Positions 21,576 through 34,666 of a DNA stretch of 64,000 nt are shown here, one piece after another. This stretch comes from Hybos culiciformis. Its lineage: Eukaryota; Arthropoda; Insecta; Diptera; Hybotidae. Within the stretch, counting starts at the first letter, position 1, and each line of letters begins with the position of its first letter. A program made the translations under genes and the position numbers. The DNA is taken from assembly GCA_964007475.1 (NCBI GenBank), contig OZ023273.1:82843712-82907711 (forward strand). Reading direction: 5' to 3'. The notes beneath the pieces were generated by a model, which did no database searches, was not told the DNA's origin, and was given only the letters and a program-made list of their open reading frames with translations.

Positions 21576-24002
21576 CGACTTCAAATTAAGCTTATTATGA
21601 TTCATTTAACGGAAATTTCCAAAGAAAATATAATATATGTATTCAAATACGTACATCTAATTCTAATAAATTCTTACTAAAAATTGTAATCAGAAAGTTA
21701 ATTTCATAGTTCATTTATATGTACGCATAAAAATTTCCTTATAAGTACTTATCTCTAATTCTATACAATCGATAGTGTGTTGTTGTTCTAATCAATCTTT
21801 TATTCCAAAAATTTTCAAATACATAAATAAATTTTATATTCTTCAGCTGTTAAGGTATTCAGTAAATTACCCATAAGTGTAATTTCACATATATATACTT
21901 ACTACACAAAATATTTTTACTTCCTCAGCGCGTGCTACTTTCCATATATTCAAAATACATATTCGTTGAATAGAAATTTGCTGAAAGGGATTATTTTTAA
22001 AATATATATAATTATAATCCAGTTGAAGAAGGTGTTATAAATTCACAAAATTATGGGAGCTTTAATATTGATAAAACTTCTGACTGAAAATCAGTTATAA
22101 AATATAGCAGAAAGATTATAACTAAAACTGTAATATTTTCTGATAATATGTGCATCTTGCATTTATTATTAAACACCTATATGCGATAACTCGTAAAAAA
22201 CAGTATATCAATAATTGCATTGTATTAAAAGTTGCTACTTAAAAATTGTAGATCTCAGCGGTTTTCCCAGCGAAAATTACAAAAAATGTTTTTTTTTTTT
22301 ATACAATATGAGTTTCTGAAATTTTTATGAAAAATATAGTTATAAAAACCCTTTTTAACAGATAATAGGTACAATACTTTAAAAAAGAAAAGGATTAGCT
22401 ATTTTTCCTTGCTATGAAAAACAGCAAATTTGGCTAACGTTAACCGAGTTTCAGAAATAGTTTTCTCACAGAATATTCGAATTAACAACTTTGCTACAAT
22501 ATGGTTTCTATAGGCGGTCTACTAATTAGGTTAAAATTCGTTCAACCTTGATCTTGACAGAACTTTGTTATTTTTATTTAATGCAAGTTATTAAAATTAA
22601 AACTGTGTTTTAATTACATATTACATATACCATATATACAAATATAAGAATTTGGAATATAACAATTTGGAAACAATCGGGGTCTAAGAATTTTTTCAAT
22701 TTCTTCTAATCGATATCAACATAATAATAATTAAATAATTAAAAAAAAATTAAAAATATATATATGTATGTTATATGAAAAATATTTAGACCATTGGTTG
22801 ATTGAGAGCCTTTAACTCCCAAACTAGGAGTGACGCGGAATTTAATGAGATTTCGAATTTAAAGAATTTAATTCGAGTTCGTAGTTCATTACTTTAAGTT
22901 ATAAGGATTTTAGTGGCGGTGGGACGGACGAATATTCAATGAAAACATTAATTCCTTTTCTTGTTTTTTATGTAAACAGCATAAAAAGCGCTTTAAATTA
23001 GCTTAGCAGTTAGCACAGTTTGTGGTCAAAAAATTTAGCAATTTAAAGTCAAAATTAATTTTCTCAAAATGAATTTTCTCAGATGAGTGTCCCTCTATTA
23101 GAATTTAATCTTAAATTTTTTTTAACAATAATATTTATTTTCAGGCACACATCTATAATACTTTTGGTAAGAAAAAATAAAATTTTAAATTTGACCGTGA
23201 TTTTTTTTAAATTTATTAATAAATTATTTTAGGGTGATGATCGGAATTACAACAAAAAGAAAAGAAAAAAAAACAACATAAAAATGCCAAAACATCTGCT
23301 CCGAATTCAATTTATTCAGAAAAATGTGAAATATGAAAATAATGAATGCCCCGTTCTATATATTTTTCAAATATTATTAGTTTCTAGCTATGCATGTAGG
23401 TACAAATTTCTGGTTTTAAAAACGCACACCATACAACGTAAATAACACTCAAATTTAAAGAAAAAAAAAAATCTATTGTTAGGATTTTTTTTTAATTCGT
23501 AAAAGTGCATAATTTACCTGCAAAAATTTACCTTTATGATTTTTAATATAAATTTGAAAAAAAAATTCCCTTCTTTTGCGCAATACGAGAGTGGTTTAGG
23601 ATGTAATTCAGACTGAAATGAGTTTTTATATAGAATTTTCCCCACATTTAGAAATAATAATAAAACATTTATATAATATATATTATATTATATGTATGTA
23701 CATACATATATGTATAATAAAATGTTTTTTTGATTGTTAATTTTTGATAACGATTTAAAAATATATATTATATGTGAAGAAATTTTTCTTTCTAGGAATT
23801 TACATGAAAACTTTCTGAAACTTTCGAAAATTTCCTGTTTTATTAAATCGCTTGATCATTATGGTACAGATATGATCTACGTAATTCACGTGCACGTGTG
23901 TATACGCACGCAAAAAATCAAATTATATGTAAATGTATGAGACGTGTTATACTCAACTACGTAAAACGTAGGTTATGCGCGAAAAAATGGCGTGAGGTAT
24001 AC
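21576..24002. other. AT-rich intergenic DNA
   Basis: Short TA and A/T-run repeats, with ATATGTATGTACATAC-type microsatellite text near 23690. I see no protein family or bounded element. Confidence 0.6.
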
Positions 24003-24004
24003 TA

Positions 24005-25307
24005 AGAACTGTCCCAGAAAAAACCGACCATCAAAAACACAAATAAATGAGATAAATTTAAATAAAATTAGTTTTGTTTATTTAAGGAAAAATATTTTAA
24101 ACATTTTTTGAAAAAAATTTGGATTTATTTTAATTTTTTTAATTTTCTATATAAAATTTTCGTGCATTTCTTCTTAGTCCTTTTATTACACTTTGTACAC
24201 GACTTAAAAGTTATTGAATCTGATTCTTTTTTGTATTGTTTTTTAAATCCAGTCATATAGATAGTTGTTTTTCTTGTTTTTTTCAGTTTTCTTTTAACAT
24301 GGGACCAAAATCTCTCTATTGGGCGTAGATGTGGACAATTTGGGGGATTTGGGATATTTTGGAACAAAATTAATGAAGTTTTCCTCATAAAACTTTAAAC
24401 ATGTTTTGCTGTAATGACACGTGGCTAAGTCTGGCCAAAATAAAGTAGGAGTGCTATGAGACTTTATAAATGGAATAAGGCTTTTCTTGAGACGCTCTTT
24501 CAAGCAAATTTCAGAATTAATGGTTCCAGTTGTCCCGAAAGGCTTAGACTTGAAGCTGCAAGAACAAATAGCATGCCAAATTAGGAATTTTTTTCGGAAA
24601 TTTCGCTTGCTTGCTATTTTTAAATTTATCTGCAACTTCTCCCCCATCAGAAGCAACATAAAAATCTTGGCCACGAATTTGTTGGAAATCGGCTTTACAA
24701 TATGTTTCATCATCCATAACCATAACACAACAGTGAAATTTTGTTCAAAATTGTCGATACAATTTTCGAGCGTGCCCTCAAATGTTGCTCTATGGACCGA
24801 ACTGGAACAATTCGAACTTTGAAACTTCTCATTCCAGCCGGGGCTTAATTCTTTCGACAGATGACTTTGATGTTTCAAGTTTATTTGCCACATCTCTGAC
24901 CGAAGAGTTAGGGTTTTGCTTTATTGCGGCTATGGCACGACTTTTTAATTTTTTAACGACAAAACCGCTTTTTCTTCCTGACCCTTGCTTTCTGTCCACA
25001 CTCTGAACTTCCTTAAACTTACGTAATACATTCTGGATAGTATTTTTGGGAATTTTCAATAGTTTTCATAGTGCACGCTGAGACAAATTTGGATTTTCAA
25101 GGTGTTTGTACAAAATAAATTTTCTTCTTTTTACTTGTTCGACCTTCATTTTTTTTTAAATTAAAGAATCACAATGAAACGAAATTTTTTATTTATTTTT
25201 GAACTATAAGAAACACATCGACTGATTTGTTTAAATTTAAAAAAAAAAGTATTTTGACGGTTTTTGTAAACATATGAAAGTGGTCGGTTTTTTTCTGGGA
25301 CAGTTCT
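24005..25307 (-). mobile_element. Tc1/mariner transposon, inactive full-length copy
   Basis: A 1,303-bp element. It begins AGAACTGTCCCAGAAAAAA and ends with the inverse, giving terminal inverted repeats of 26/27 bp that differ only by one A. Both ends are flanked by TA (24003-24004, 25308-25309), the Tc1/mariner target duplication. Length, TA flank and the transposase remnant agree. Its frame is broken, so it would depend on another copy to move. Confidence 0.92.
24125..25149 (-). pseudogene. Tc1/mariner transposase, broken (DD37E-like spacing)
   Basis: The original start is ATG at 25149. An in-frame TGA follows near 25068, just before KLLKIPKNTIQNVLRKF, the first helix-turn-helix. VRDVANKLETSKSSVERI is the second. 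A frame change near 24830 leads to the middle region with WLWMMKHI, where the first catalytic Asp would lie, and FWPDLATCHYSK with the second. A further shift gives PNCPHLRPIERFWSHVKRKL with the final Glu. Counting across that shift gives about 37 residues from the second Asp to the Glu, suggesting a DD37E-type subgroup; this is tentative. At least one stop and two frame breaks make it dead. Confidence 0.88.
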
Positions 25308-25309
25308 TA

Positions 25310-26711
25310 GATACCTAATGGGATAATTTTCGAATCATGTCTCTGAAACGGAGACTAGCCGATCAAAACCATATTGGATTTCTATTTTTGCGGACTGCCT
25401 CTAGCCTTTCACCAAGTTTTAACCAAATCGGACTCTTGCAAGAAAACTGCATTTTAGCCAACGAATTATTAATTTTAAACAAAATATTAAAACATTTATA
25501 AATAAATAATGATTTCTTGAAAAATTTTGTTCGGAACATTCATTTCAAAATAGATTTGCGGTAGTGCTCACGGCAAGAAAGGTATATATAGCTAAGACTC
25601 GATTTTTTTTGTGTTGACGCCAATTAGAAAATTAGTCAACCAACACCAAAAGTTTTTGTATTTTTTTTTTTTCTAAATAAACGAAAACTATTTCCGTGTT
25701 TTGAATGACAGAATATATATCTGATCCTATCTATAACATAAATACGTTATTTTTGTCTAGATATCTCAGCAGAAAGGATTTAAATATGATGATAACATTA
25801 AGATTTGTTATTTTTCGGCTCATTCACCAAATTCTTGAACAATAAAGTTTGAATGAATTACATACTTTTGTTGAACCATAAAATATTTAACAATTTCATT
25901 CAACTTGGAAGAAGCAGCTTTAAATTTCCTGCAGTTGAATATAATAAAACCTGTATAATTAATGTTTAATAACTATATATATACATATATACAATATACA
26001 TACTATCTATACTATCTATCTATAATAAATAAATAACATTATATAAAATAAATAACATTATATAAATTATATAAATAACATTATATAATCTTTATCTTAA
26101 CTCTCAACGCAATATTATTTCACATAATACTTTAATAGATAACCAATCTTAACAATTGATCTAAAGATGAAATTATGTTAAACGAAGAAAATAATAACAT
26201 AAAATTATGTTTTTAATGGCCACATTTTTATGCTTAGTTAATTTGTTTTGTATATATAGTTATCACTTCCAGACATTGTATCAATATGAGATATAATTGT
26301 TTAAACAAGCACCTAAGAACACTATTCACGTACACAATATCTTTCAATCATTTTTAATATAGGTACCTTTTTTTTTTTAAATCATTTTTATAAAAAAAAT
26401 TATAGATATAACTCGAATATATGCATTACATAACTTCTGTAAGATATTTGAATTATTATCTTATAATAGTTATTTATCAGTAGTTTAAGAATATTTTCTT
26501 GATTTTGTAAATATTGATATAAGAAAATTTATTTTTGATTTCCCCTTTTTTTTACAAAATATTTAATTCGTCTGGAAAAGTAGATTTATTTTTATATTTT
26601 TAATCAGTTTCTTTCACTTTTAACGAATTATTTTGAGATTTTTTTTTAATTTCTTATTTTTTTATTTATTTTATATTATTAAATTTAATTCATTTATTTG
26701 ATTTTTCCATG
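25310..26711. other. AT-rich intergenic DNA
   Basis: 25320-25460 is less AT-rich (TGCGGACTGCCTCTAGCC) but not identifiable. A ~24-bp AATAACATTATATAA repeat occurs near 26030-26085. No gene recognised. Confidence 0.55.
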
Positions 26712-27265
26712 CCCTCTTCGGGATTCGAACCTTATTAATGATTTTTTTTTTGCATTGAAAACGTTCAACTCTACCACTAGGCTAAGCAATTGATATTTGT
26801 GTGTAAAATAGAAAATATAAATTCAATACTGACTACAATATTTTTCTTAATATTCAAAAAAATTCATTTAATCAAGAATAATTTATTTAACTAATAGAAA
26901 ACTGTAACCATAAAATATGAAAAAATTATCATCAAATTAGAAATGTATTCGCAAAGAATCATGTTTTTAATTTTCATGTTTCGTTAAAAAAAAAAAAAAA
27001 TACACAAACGAAGGAAAAAAATTCTTAGACATTGTTAGAATCACATCAAGTAAATATTTACTTAAATTAAGAAATATTTACATAAATGAAGAAATAATAC
27101 TTGAATCATGGAAAAGGACAGACGAGAAATAATTGGAAAAATTAAGGAAATATTTAACATATCAAGTAAGTTCGACTTTGAATTATGAAAATTCGTGTTT
27201 TTTCTGAACTTTTAATGATCATGAAAAGGTGTTGCGTGATGTAAGAAAAATATTTCCCTCAGTGT
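26712..27265 (-). mobile_element. tRNA-like MITE, half-length copy (minus orientation)
   Basis: Closely matches 36516-37115 in reverse complement over about 550 bp. Shared text includes TTCTTTGCGAATACATTTC, the AGTAAATATTTACTTGATG segment and the terminus CACTGAGGGAAA (27254-27265). On the minus strand an A-box TAGCCTAGTGG (26774-26784) and a perfect B-box GGTTCGAATCC (26721-26731) are about 43 bp apart, the spacing of an internal polymerase III promoter. Confidence 0.75.
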
Positions 27266-30200
27266 TAGTAGTTTAAAAAATTTTAATTACGTGATTTTGA
27301 CATTTAATTTTTTTCGCGGTCCCCATTTTTGGTGGTTCCACAACAGCTTTAGTTTTTAAGTTTTTGTAAATAATTCTGTTATAATTGCAAAATTTTCGGA
27401 TACAACTAAAAGTCTAGGCTTAGAACTTTTGAAGATTAGACATTTCTTTCATCACAGCCACTGCAAAAATTCACCATGGTAAAATTATCTACACTAAAAA
27501 TCAGAAATTACTGAGAAAATGTAGACTTTTGAAAAATATTTTATTTTATTCTTAAATTTTGATTTAAGGAAATAAAAGGTATCTAGTACAGAAACTTGAA
27601 GTTAATTCAGGAAAATATAAAAATGAAGGAAAATTAATGTTGAACTAGAAATATGAAAAAAAGACTTGTTGTCATTATTACGATGTAATTTGAAGAGCAG
27701 TTGCAACGTAAATAATTGTTTTAAAAACATTCGAATATGTATGAAATCAGCCCCTAATGGATAGGCAACGAGAAATGTGTTAGTTTTCTTACTTCTTATA
27801 ACATTTATTTTATTAATTTTACTCAATTAAAGTACAATTCTGAAATTCTAAAATACGTGTAAAATTCTCTACGTGTAAAATTTTAAAGTCAATTGGATAA
27901 AAAGTGGTTTTAAAATTTTCATCATCGACCCATCAAGAAAATAAAAACAGAAAAATATTATAAAAAAATAGAAAAATCTCTTAACATAAAATATATTTCT
28001 AAATAATTTAATTTTAATTATGAAAATAGTTCATCTTTTCATTATGCTATGTCCTTAATATAATATTTTATCCCCATACTATAAAATAGATTCAGATTGC
28101 ACACAATAATTTGAAGAAAAAAAAATATAAAATTATCCTAAATAGAAAAAAGAAATGCAGTTCATTATTCAATCGCAACAATTTTGTTAAAAAAAAAAAT
28201 AAAATTAAAAATTTGTCAAAAAAATTTTAATCCAACCGGATATTCTTTCATTAAGATTTCATCCTAAATAGTTCAAAAAACCATAAAAATCTTTAACCTT
28301 CCGTTCTTTTATCATGTTAAATTTTTATTTTTTCGAAACAAATTCAAGCTATAGTTATGCTATTATATGTATATCATACATACATATATATACTGCATAC
28401 ATCTACTTCTACTCTACGTATGTACACCTGTTTCATATCTTTAAAAGTGTTTTTTGTAAAAAATAAAATAAATAAATAAAAATACTTTAAAGATCCTTTT
28501 CTAAAAAAAAAAAAAAAAAAACGCAGGAAGTACATTGAACTCGATTTTATTATAATAAGTTTAAATTATTTTTCTAATACATTAGTTAACAAAATAAAAT
28601 TGTTTTCCAAAAAAATGTATATTTTTTAATAAAAATATTTTATTATAAATATTATATACATTATGTATATGTATAATTTCGTTGCCGTTCTCCATATCAG
28701 TCGCACTAACCTAAGTTAAAGATCCTAAGATGTCTGGCTTAGAAGTTACAGGGGCACAGCGCGAGGGTTTCAACTAATTTTCATACAAAACTTATATAAA
28801 TTTTCAATGCAATAAAGTCCTTATAACTAATTATCTTACCGTAGCGATTTTAAATCCCTTTCCGACCTGAAATTTAAATAGATGATCACAATTTGATGCA
28901 AATTGGTGTACCTAATCCTTACAGCTCAAAGAAGTCGAATTTTTTTTTTTTGTCCCCTAATCCTTGTAAAAAGGACACACACTTTTTTGTTGCATCGGCA
29001 TTTATTTTGAAAATTTTTTTACTACTCCGTATTAGATTAAAAGAAAATAAACGCACTTTCGATTCATGTAGGATTTATAATAAATAAAAACCATATTTTC
29101 GTACGCTTAAAATCTAAACTCACAAACGTGTATTATAGATCGGAAAGGAACATGTTAACTTTAATTTAGTGCAAAACCTAAGATCCTATAAGAAATTTTA
29201 TTCCGTGTCCACAAATATATTTTTTTTAGGTTTTTTTTCAATATCCTATAATGGTTGATATTTATATATTTTATAAATAATTAAAACCATTATTATTTTT
29301 TTTTTAAATATAAATTTTATTATATTAATAAATAAAAAGAATTTCAATAATTAATTGTATACATATTTCTATATAAGAACTAAATTATAACTAAATAAAA
29401 ATTGAAAATTATTTAGTAAACTAGATTTATGAATTTAAAATAAAATAAGTGAACCACTACAACCATTTTATCTTAGACAACCTTTATAAGTCAGACTTTG
29501 CTCTATTCCCTTGAGAGCAGAAGTTAGAGAGGTTCTACCCGTAATTAAAGATATTTTTTATTTAAGTAAGTGAATAAGTGAAATATGATTTGCTATTTCT
29601 TAAAATATATATTTTTTTTATTTATTAATTATCGAATCCTGACGCAAATTAACTTAAAATGTTAAAAAATTAATTACTTAATGAATTTATAAGTTGATTA
29701 ATATTATATAAACTAAAAAGAAAGTTAATAAAACATGATGTTGAAAATAAATAAAAAAATAAAATGTAAAATATTGTAATTATTATTATACAAAAAAATA
29801 ACCCACATGAAACTTTTGGCATCAGGTGTTCATTACGACAAAAAAAAATTAACTTGTTGTCATGAAATATATAGGTGTAGGTATATTATCTACGTACTTT
29901 GAAAATCTAACCAGTATGCTTCATAGAGCATATCCTTATGGAATTTAATTTTGTTGCATTCAGCCAGCCGTTATTTTTTTTTAAGTAAAAGCTCCCATTT
30001 ATGTTTTCTAATAACCGGCAATAATTACGATTTCATTTTTCTTACTTGCAAAATAATATAAACTGTTTGAAAAAATAAATACAGTCAAAACTCGTTTAAC
30101 CTAGCTCCTATCATCCGGGAAACTCTATTATACGGCGCAATTTCACTCTAACATCTGTGCCAATTTTAATTTTAGTTATTTTTCGAGTTCAGGACTTTTG
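27266..30200. other. AT-rich intergenic DNA
   Basis: Mostly A/T runs with ATATGTATATCATACATA-like microsatellite text near 28365. Near 30082 CAGTCAAAACTCG after TA may be one end of a Tc1/pogo-like element, but no partner end is found. No gene recognised. Confidence 0.5.
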
Positions 30201-30204
30201 CCAT

Positions 30205-30290
30205 AATGATGTGCTTATCTTAAGGCATGTTCGAGCTTGGGTTCTATTCCCACCTCGGACTGGAATTTGTATTAATTTTTTTAATTTTTT
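30205..30290 (+). mobile_element. tRNA-related SINE-like fragment
   Basis: Contains B-box-like GGGTTCTATTCC (30239-30250), then CCACCTCGGACTGGAATTTG. That tail is shared with the tRNA-like element at 40127-40300, so both belong to one dispersed family. The A-box is degenerate. Confidence 0.45.
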
Positions 30291-30819
30291 CGCTTGTGTT
30301 GTTACAAGGAAGCTGGGATAAAATGTGTACCTGAAGGCAATTAATTTCAAGTTCTAATGTTAACTAAACTGACGTTTGAAACATAGTTAAAGCAATTAAA
30401 TTTTAACATGCATACAAATATAATTTGTCTTGCATTAAATGCAAAAACTTTTTATATTAGTCATTATTTACATAATATTCTTCTAACTACCCTTATTTTC
30501 ACTTTTGTTTTTGTGAAACATATTAAAACAAAAGGAGGAAAAAATTATTCTACAACCTGACTATCTCGTGCAGGACACGCGTACACAATTTATTAAATTC
30601 AGTTTTTACCAGAGTATAGTGTAATAAATTTTTATAGTCAGTAGTCAGTAGTAGAATCATTGAACCGCAAAAATTTTCTTGCTTTTAAATTTGGTATGAA
30701 ATTTTTTTATAAAACAATTATAGAAAAAAAAATTTTTTTCAAAATGTAATATGGAATGTAATATGGAAATTCAATGAAATTACTTTTATTAAGTTAGATT
30801 ATTATAGAATCATATATAC

Positions 30820-31432
30820 CAGGGGTGGCCAGACTTTATCCCGACAGGAGCCCAAATTTCAAAAATCAGAATTGTCGAGAGCCGCAATTAGAAATTGATT
30901 AAATATGTAAACTGTCTTTATTGTCATTTTCATTTATCTTTATTTTCATTCATAATTTATTTAATAAAATACTATTATATACATTAAAAATACTTATAGA
31001 AAATTTTTATATGCTGTTGTTTTATGTGTTTGTATCTTGACCGCGAATCGTTGAAAATCTGGCTCATAACTTGTTAGTGCCGTACGAATAAACTCAGTTA
31101 AATGTTCATTTGTTAGCTGGGAACGGTGCTTCGATTTAATAAATTTCATTGTTGAATTCAAAGATCACAGCAGTATGGTGTACCAAATATCGAAATCAAT
31201 TTATAAAAAATAAACGTGAGAACTTTTCTTACGCGGTTAAAATAAATCGGAAAATGTTGCTATGTTTATTTATAATGAAAAATCATATGACAACGAATAC
31301 ATTACATAAGAAAACGGTTTTTTTAAAATTGTATTTGTATTTTTAACAATATTTTTTCGAACGTGGCTAGAGCCGCAGTGAAGAAGAACGAGAGCCGCAT
31401 GCGGCTCGCGAACCGCAGTTTGGCCAAGTATG
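30820..31432 (-). mobile_element. hAT element remnant with perfect 8-bp target duplication
   Basis: Starts CAGGGGTGGCCAGACT and ends AGTTTGGCCAAGTATG, so the inner part of the inverted repeat (GGCCA[A/G]ACT) is intact and the last six bases have drifted. ATATATAC lies directly outside both ends (30812-30819 and 31433-31440). Next to the right end, AGAGCCGCATGCGGCTCGC is a strong palindrome typical of this hAT group. At 613 bp only the transposase tail remains. Confidence 0.88.
30994..31149 (-). pseudogene. hAT transposase C-terminal remnant
   Basis: A 51-residue open stretch on the minus strand reads KFIKSKHRSQLTNEHLTEFI then RTALTSYEPDFQRFAV. It resembles the C-terminal tail of Charlie/ZBED5-type hAT transposases (SKxRSxLTxEHLxxxxRxAxSxYxPDF). 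Nothing of the catalytic region remains upstream, so this is a deletion relic carried by the element. Confidence 0.7.
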
Positions 31433-31479
31433 ATATATACATTCGAAAAATATGTATATCTACAATCTATATAATAATA

Positions 31480-32560
31480 CCGTACCGATTGCGAGTTTTT
31501 TTTGATCCAAATAGGAAACTTTTTTACACGTTTTAATTAACTCACTTTCGTTGCTGTAGATTTGTGTGTTTGTCCGCAACTTTTTCACAACCAAAAGTTC
31601 ATTCAAATTTGGTACATAAAAGGAGGAAATGATAAAACACACAAATTTCGTAACAAAAAATTTATTAGCCTCTTACCCAACAACCTTCCATTGGGGAGAG
31701 CTTTAAAAGTTCGTGCGATTTCATTCTAATTTGGAACATAAAAAGACGAAATGATTAAACATACAAATCTCGTAACAAAAAAAATTATTGACTAAGAAGA
31801 AGAAAATAAATACTTAATCTCATTACAAACTCTCCTCATTTAATATTTAGTTCAGTTTAATTTTGTCTCAAAAGTGGAAAGGTGTTTAGTTCAGTCTCTC
31901 ATTTAATATTTAGTAAAGTTTAATTTTGTCTCAAAAGTGGAAAGGTGTTAAGTGAAATTATAAAGACATTTGGATTTTTAATCATAAATTACAGGTTTTA
32001 ACATATAGTTACAACATTTTACACGTAGTTCTGTTTAGTTTGTTTCAAACAACTGAATAAAAAACCAGCGAATTGTACCTTTCAATTACATAATTATGAG
32101 ATTTAAATTAATAATTATCCGCGATTTATTTATATATTTTAATTTATTACAACGTTTTTATCAACTCACTTTCTTGTCTGTTTGTCTGTCCTAGAAATTT
32201 TGTAATCAAATTTTAGACCACTTTCCGACAAGCTACAGCTCCGAAATTTTGAATATAGCTCTGAACCCGATGACAATACAATATTCTACCACTTTAATCG
32301 TGATTTGAAAAGTTTTTCGTTTGTTTGTCTGCCCGAGAATATTTGCAATCAAATTTTCACAACCAAAAGTTTGTCCGATTTCATTCAAATTTAGTACATA
32401 AAAAGAAGAAATGATTGAACACACGAATTTCGTAACAAAAAATTTATTGGCCTCCTCTACCTTGCTTGGGGAGTACTTCAAAACTTCGTCCGATTTTATT
32501 CAAATTTTGTACCTACAAAGAGCACATGATTAAACACACCAATTTCGTAATTTTGACAAT
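31480..32560 (-). repeat. Scattered units of the TTCGTAACAAAAAATTTATTG repeat family
   Basis: Blocks at about 31600-31790 and 32340-32560 are reverse-complement relatives of the 100-145 bp units at 58.1-61.5 kb. Shared phrases include AAATTTCGTAACAAAAAATT, TTCGTCCGATTT and ATTCAAATTTGGTACATAAA. A second motif, CGTTTTAATTAACTCACTTTC, occurs at 31530 and, diverged, at 32152. Frames across this stretch are by-products of the repeat. Confidence 0.7.
31837..31953. repeat. ~66-bp tandem duplication
   Basis: CTCATTTAATATTTAGT...CAAAAGTGGAAAGGTGTT occurs twice head to tail with a few differences. Confidence 0.85.
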
Positions 32561-32611
32561 CAAATTTTATAAGAAAAATTCCGCTTTGTTTCAGCTTCAA
32601 AACTAAAAAGT

Positions 32612-33037
32612 AGAAAATAAATATTAAATCATAAAAAATACATTTTATAAAAAACAACGTTTTTCTTGCGCACTAAAAAGTATAAAATAATTTTACTATG
32701 AGTTTCATTTTAGTAACAGACTTTATAACTCCGGCTCATTCAGAGGATTGTGAACACACATACTTGAAACTGATTACAACAGTCTATAACTAGAAACGTG
32801 GGGCACATTTTTACAACACATTTACAGTATTACCTCAAAAATGCGCCCCACGTTTCTAGTTATAGACTGTTGTAATCAGTTTCAAGTATGTGTGTCCACA
32901 ATCCTCTGAATGGGCCGGAGTTATAAAGTCTGTTACTAAAATGAAACTCATAGTAAAATTATTTTATACTTTTTAGTGCGCAAGAAAAACGTTGTTTTTT
33001 ATAAAATGTATTTTTTATGATTTAATATTTTTTTTCT
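32612..33037. repeat. Large near-perfect palindrome (201-bp arms, 24-bp loop)
   Basis: Left arm 32612-32812 and right arm 32837-33037 are reverse complements about a centre at 32824.5 without indels and with only about four mismatches (for example, C/T in GGC[C/T]CATTC and A/G in TTGTG[A/G]ACAC). No target duplication was identified. Immediately to the right, near 33045-33110, is a degenerate tRNA-like B-box (GCGATTCGACCC) akin to the tRNA-like MITEs. Confidence 0.95.
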
Positions 33038-33404
33038 TTGTTGTCTTTTCGCGATTCGACCCTTGGTCTTTACCATTACAAAGCATCATCTGTAGTAAGA
33101 TACTGAAAAATAAAATTTTATATAAGTCTGCTGTGGGAATATTATAATGCCTTTCAGGTTCCATAACTCTTATTTTTCATATTTCCTTAAATCCTAGAAA
33201 ATCTATATTTTCATATTCAACAAAGCTCGAATATTTCGATTTTCGAAATTTCATAAATATTGTTATTAACTATTAAAATTGGAATAAGGAAAAAAAGAAT
33301 TTTCTGGTTTTGGATTCTTTTGTTTCAGAAATTTATCAACTTTTTATTAATGTGTATTTAAATCATCATTATTTAAATCAAGATGAAGTTTATTAAAGTA
33401 CATA

Positions 33405-33661
33405 TCGCCTGCTCAGAAATGAAACAACGTATATTGAAAAGTATAGTTTCGAGTAATTTGAGTTTAAAGATTTGAAAATTAAAAAAAACGTGAAAAAATA
33501 TCAAGTAGCGTACAATTTTCATCTAAAAAACACATTTTAATCAACATTAAGAATATTGCAAAGTAGTTGTACTTATAAAATCGAGTACGAGGAATCGAAT
33601 GGTGCTATTGTCAAATAATGACGTATAAATGTCATACGTTGTTTCATTTCTTAGCAGACGA
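33405..33661. mobile_element. MITE with ~28-bp inverted ends and TA flank
   Basis: Left end TCGCCTGCTCAGAAATGAAA and right end, as reverse complement, TCGTCTGCTAAGAAATGAAA, both continuing CAACGTAT. TA flanks both ends (33403-33404, 33662-33663), consistent with a Tc1/mariner-type non-autonomous element of 257 bp. No coding capacity. Confidence 0.8.
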
Positions 33662-33663
33662 TA

Positions 33664-34660
33664 TATACCTATGTATTATATCATGCAAAGAACTGATATT
33701 GTTTTTTTGAGGAATTTTTGAATTTGACTTCTGTTTAATTGCACCATATAATTCCTTTAATTGGACTGTCTGTGTTAAAGTATCTAACTCAGCACACGTT
33801 GCAAATAATCTGAATGATTTATTGTAAATTCATTTCTTTATTATTACGATAAACTTGAGAACAACCGTCATTTTCAATATTTTCTAGTTTTACGTTTAAA
33901 TTAAATCAACAATGAACAGAAAATAAAACCAAATGTCTTGTAATTGATTTAAGGAAGGCAACGAGTTTCAAACTGAGAAACCAGCTTAAATACGAGTCAG
34001 GTGTAGTAATGAAACTTTCAAGTACTTGTGAAGCCGACCAGCCGCCACTTTGGCTTTATCATCATTTTTAGGTTATAATTTTTATTTTAATGATAATTTG
34101 AACACCTCATTTCAATGTACATATATGCTTAGCTTGTTCCAAAAGTCTAGATCTACTCTATTTTCATAATTTTTGCTCAAATATTTTATATATTTTTGTT
34201 TAGAAAGAACCCTACCAATTTTTGAGACTAAAATTATTATCAAAAACTCTACATTTTCATCTTTTTAATAAATTTGCGAGCAATGCTGATTAATAAAGAA
34301 TTAGTTGTTCCGGTTTATAATATTTAAAATCAAAAGGGTTGAAATCCCTAAATTTCGAATTCTGCTGTTTTTATTTTTACTACAATTACTTGAATATATG
34401 TTATTTTGCAAATGTATTTCGTTTATCTCCAACACAATTAATCTTAACATACTCAACAACTTGTAATTTTTCTATTTCGAAAAGATTTACACACACGTAT
34501 ATATATTATTTTTTCTATTGTAATATACTCAACTTTTTCTAAATAAATGATTATTATTCAAATCGTTCATCGAACAAAACATAAATTGGTTTTATTAATA
34601 AAAAAAGGAATCCAAGTAATCGTTTTGTTGACATAACCTAAAAAGAATAAATTAGGAATT
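33664..34660. other. AT-rich intergenic DNA
   Basis: No recognised gene or bounded repeat. Confidence 0.55.
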
Positions 34661-34666
34661 TTCAAC

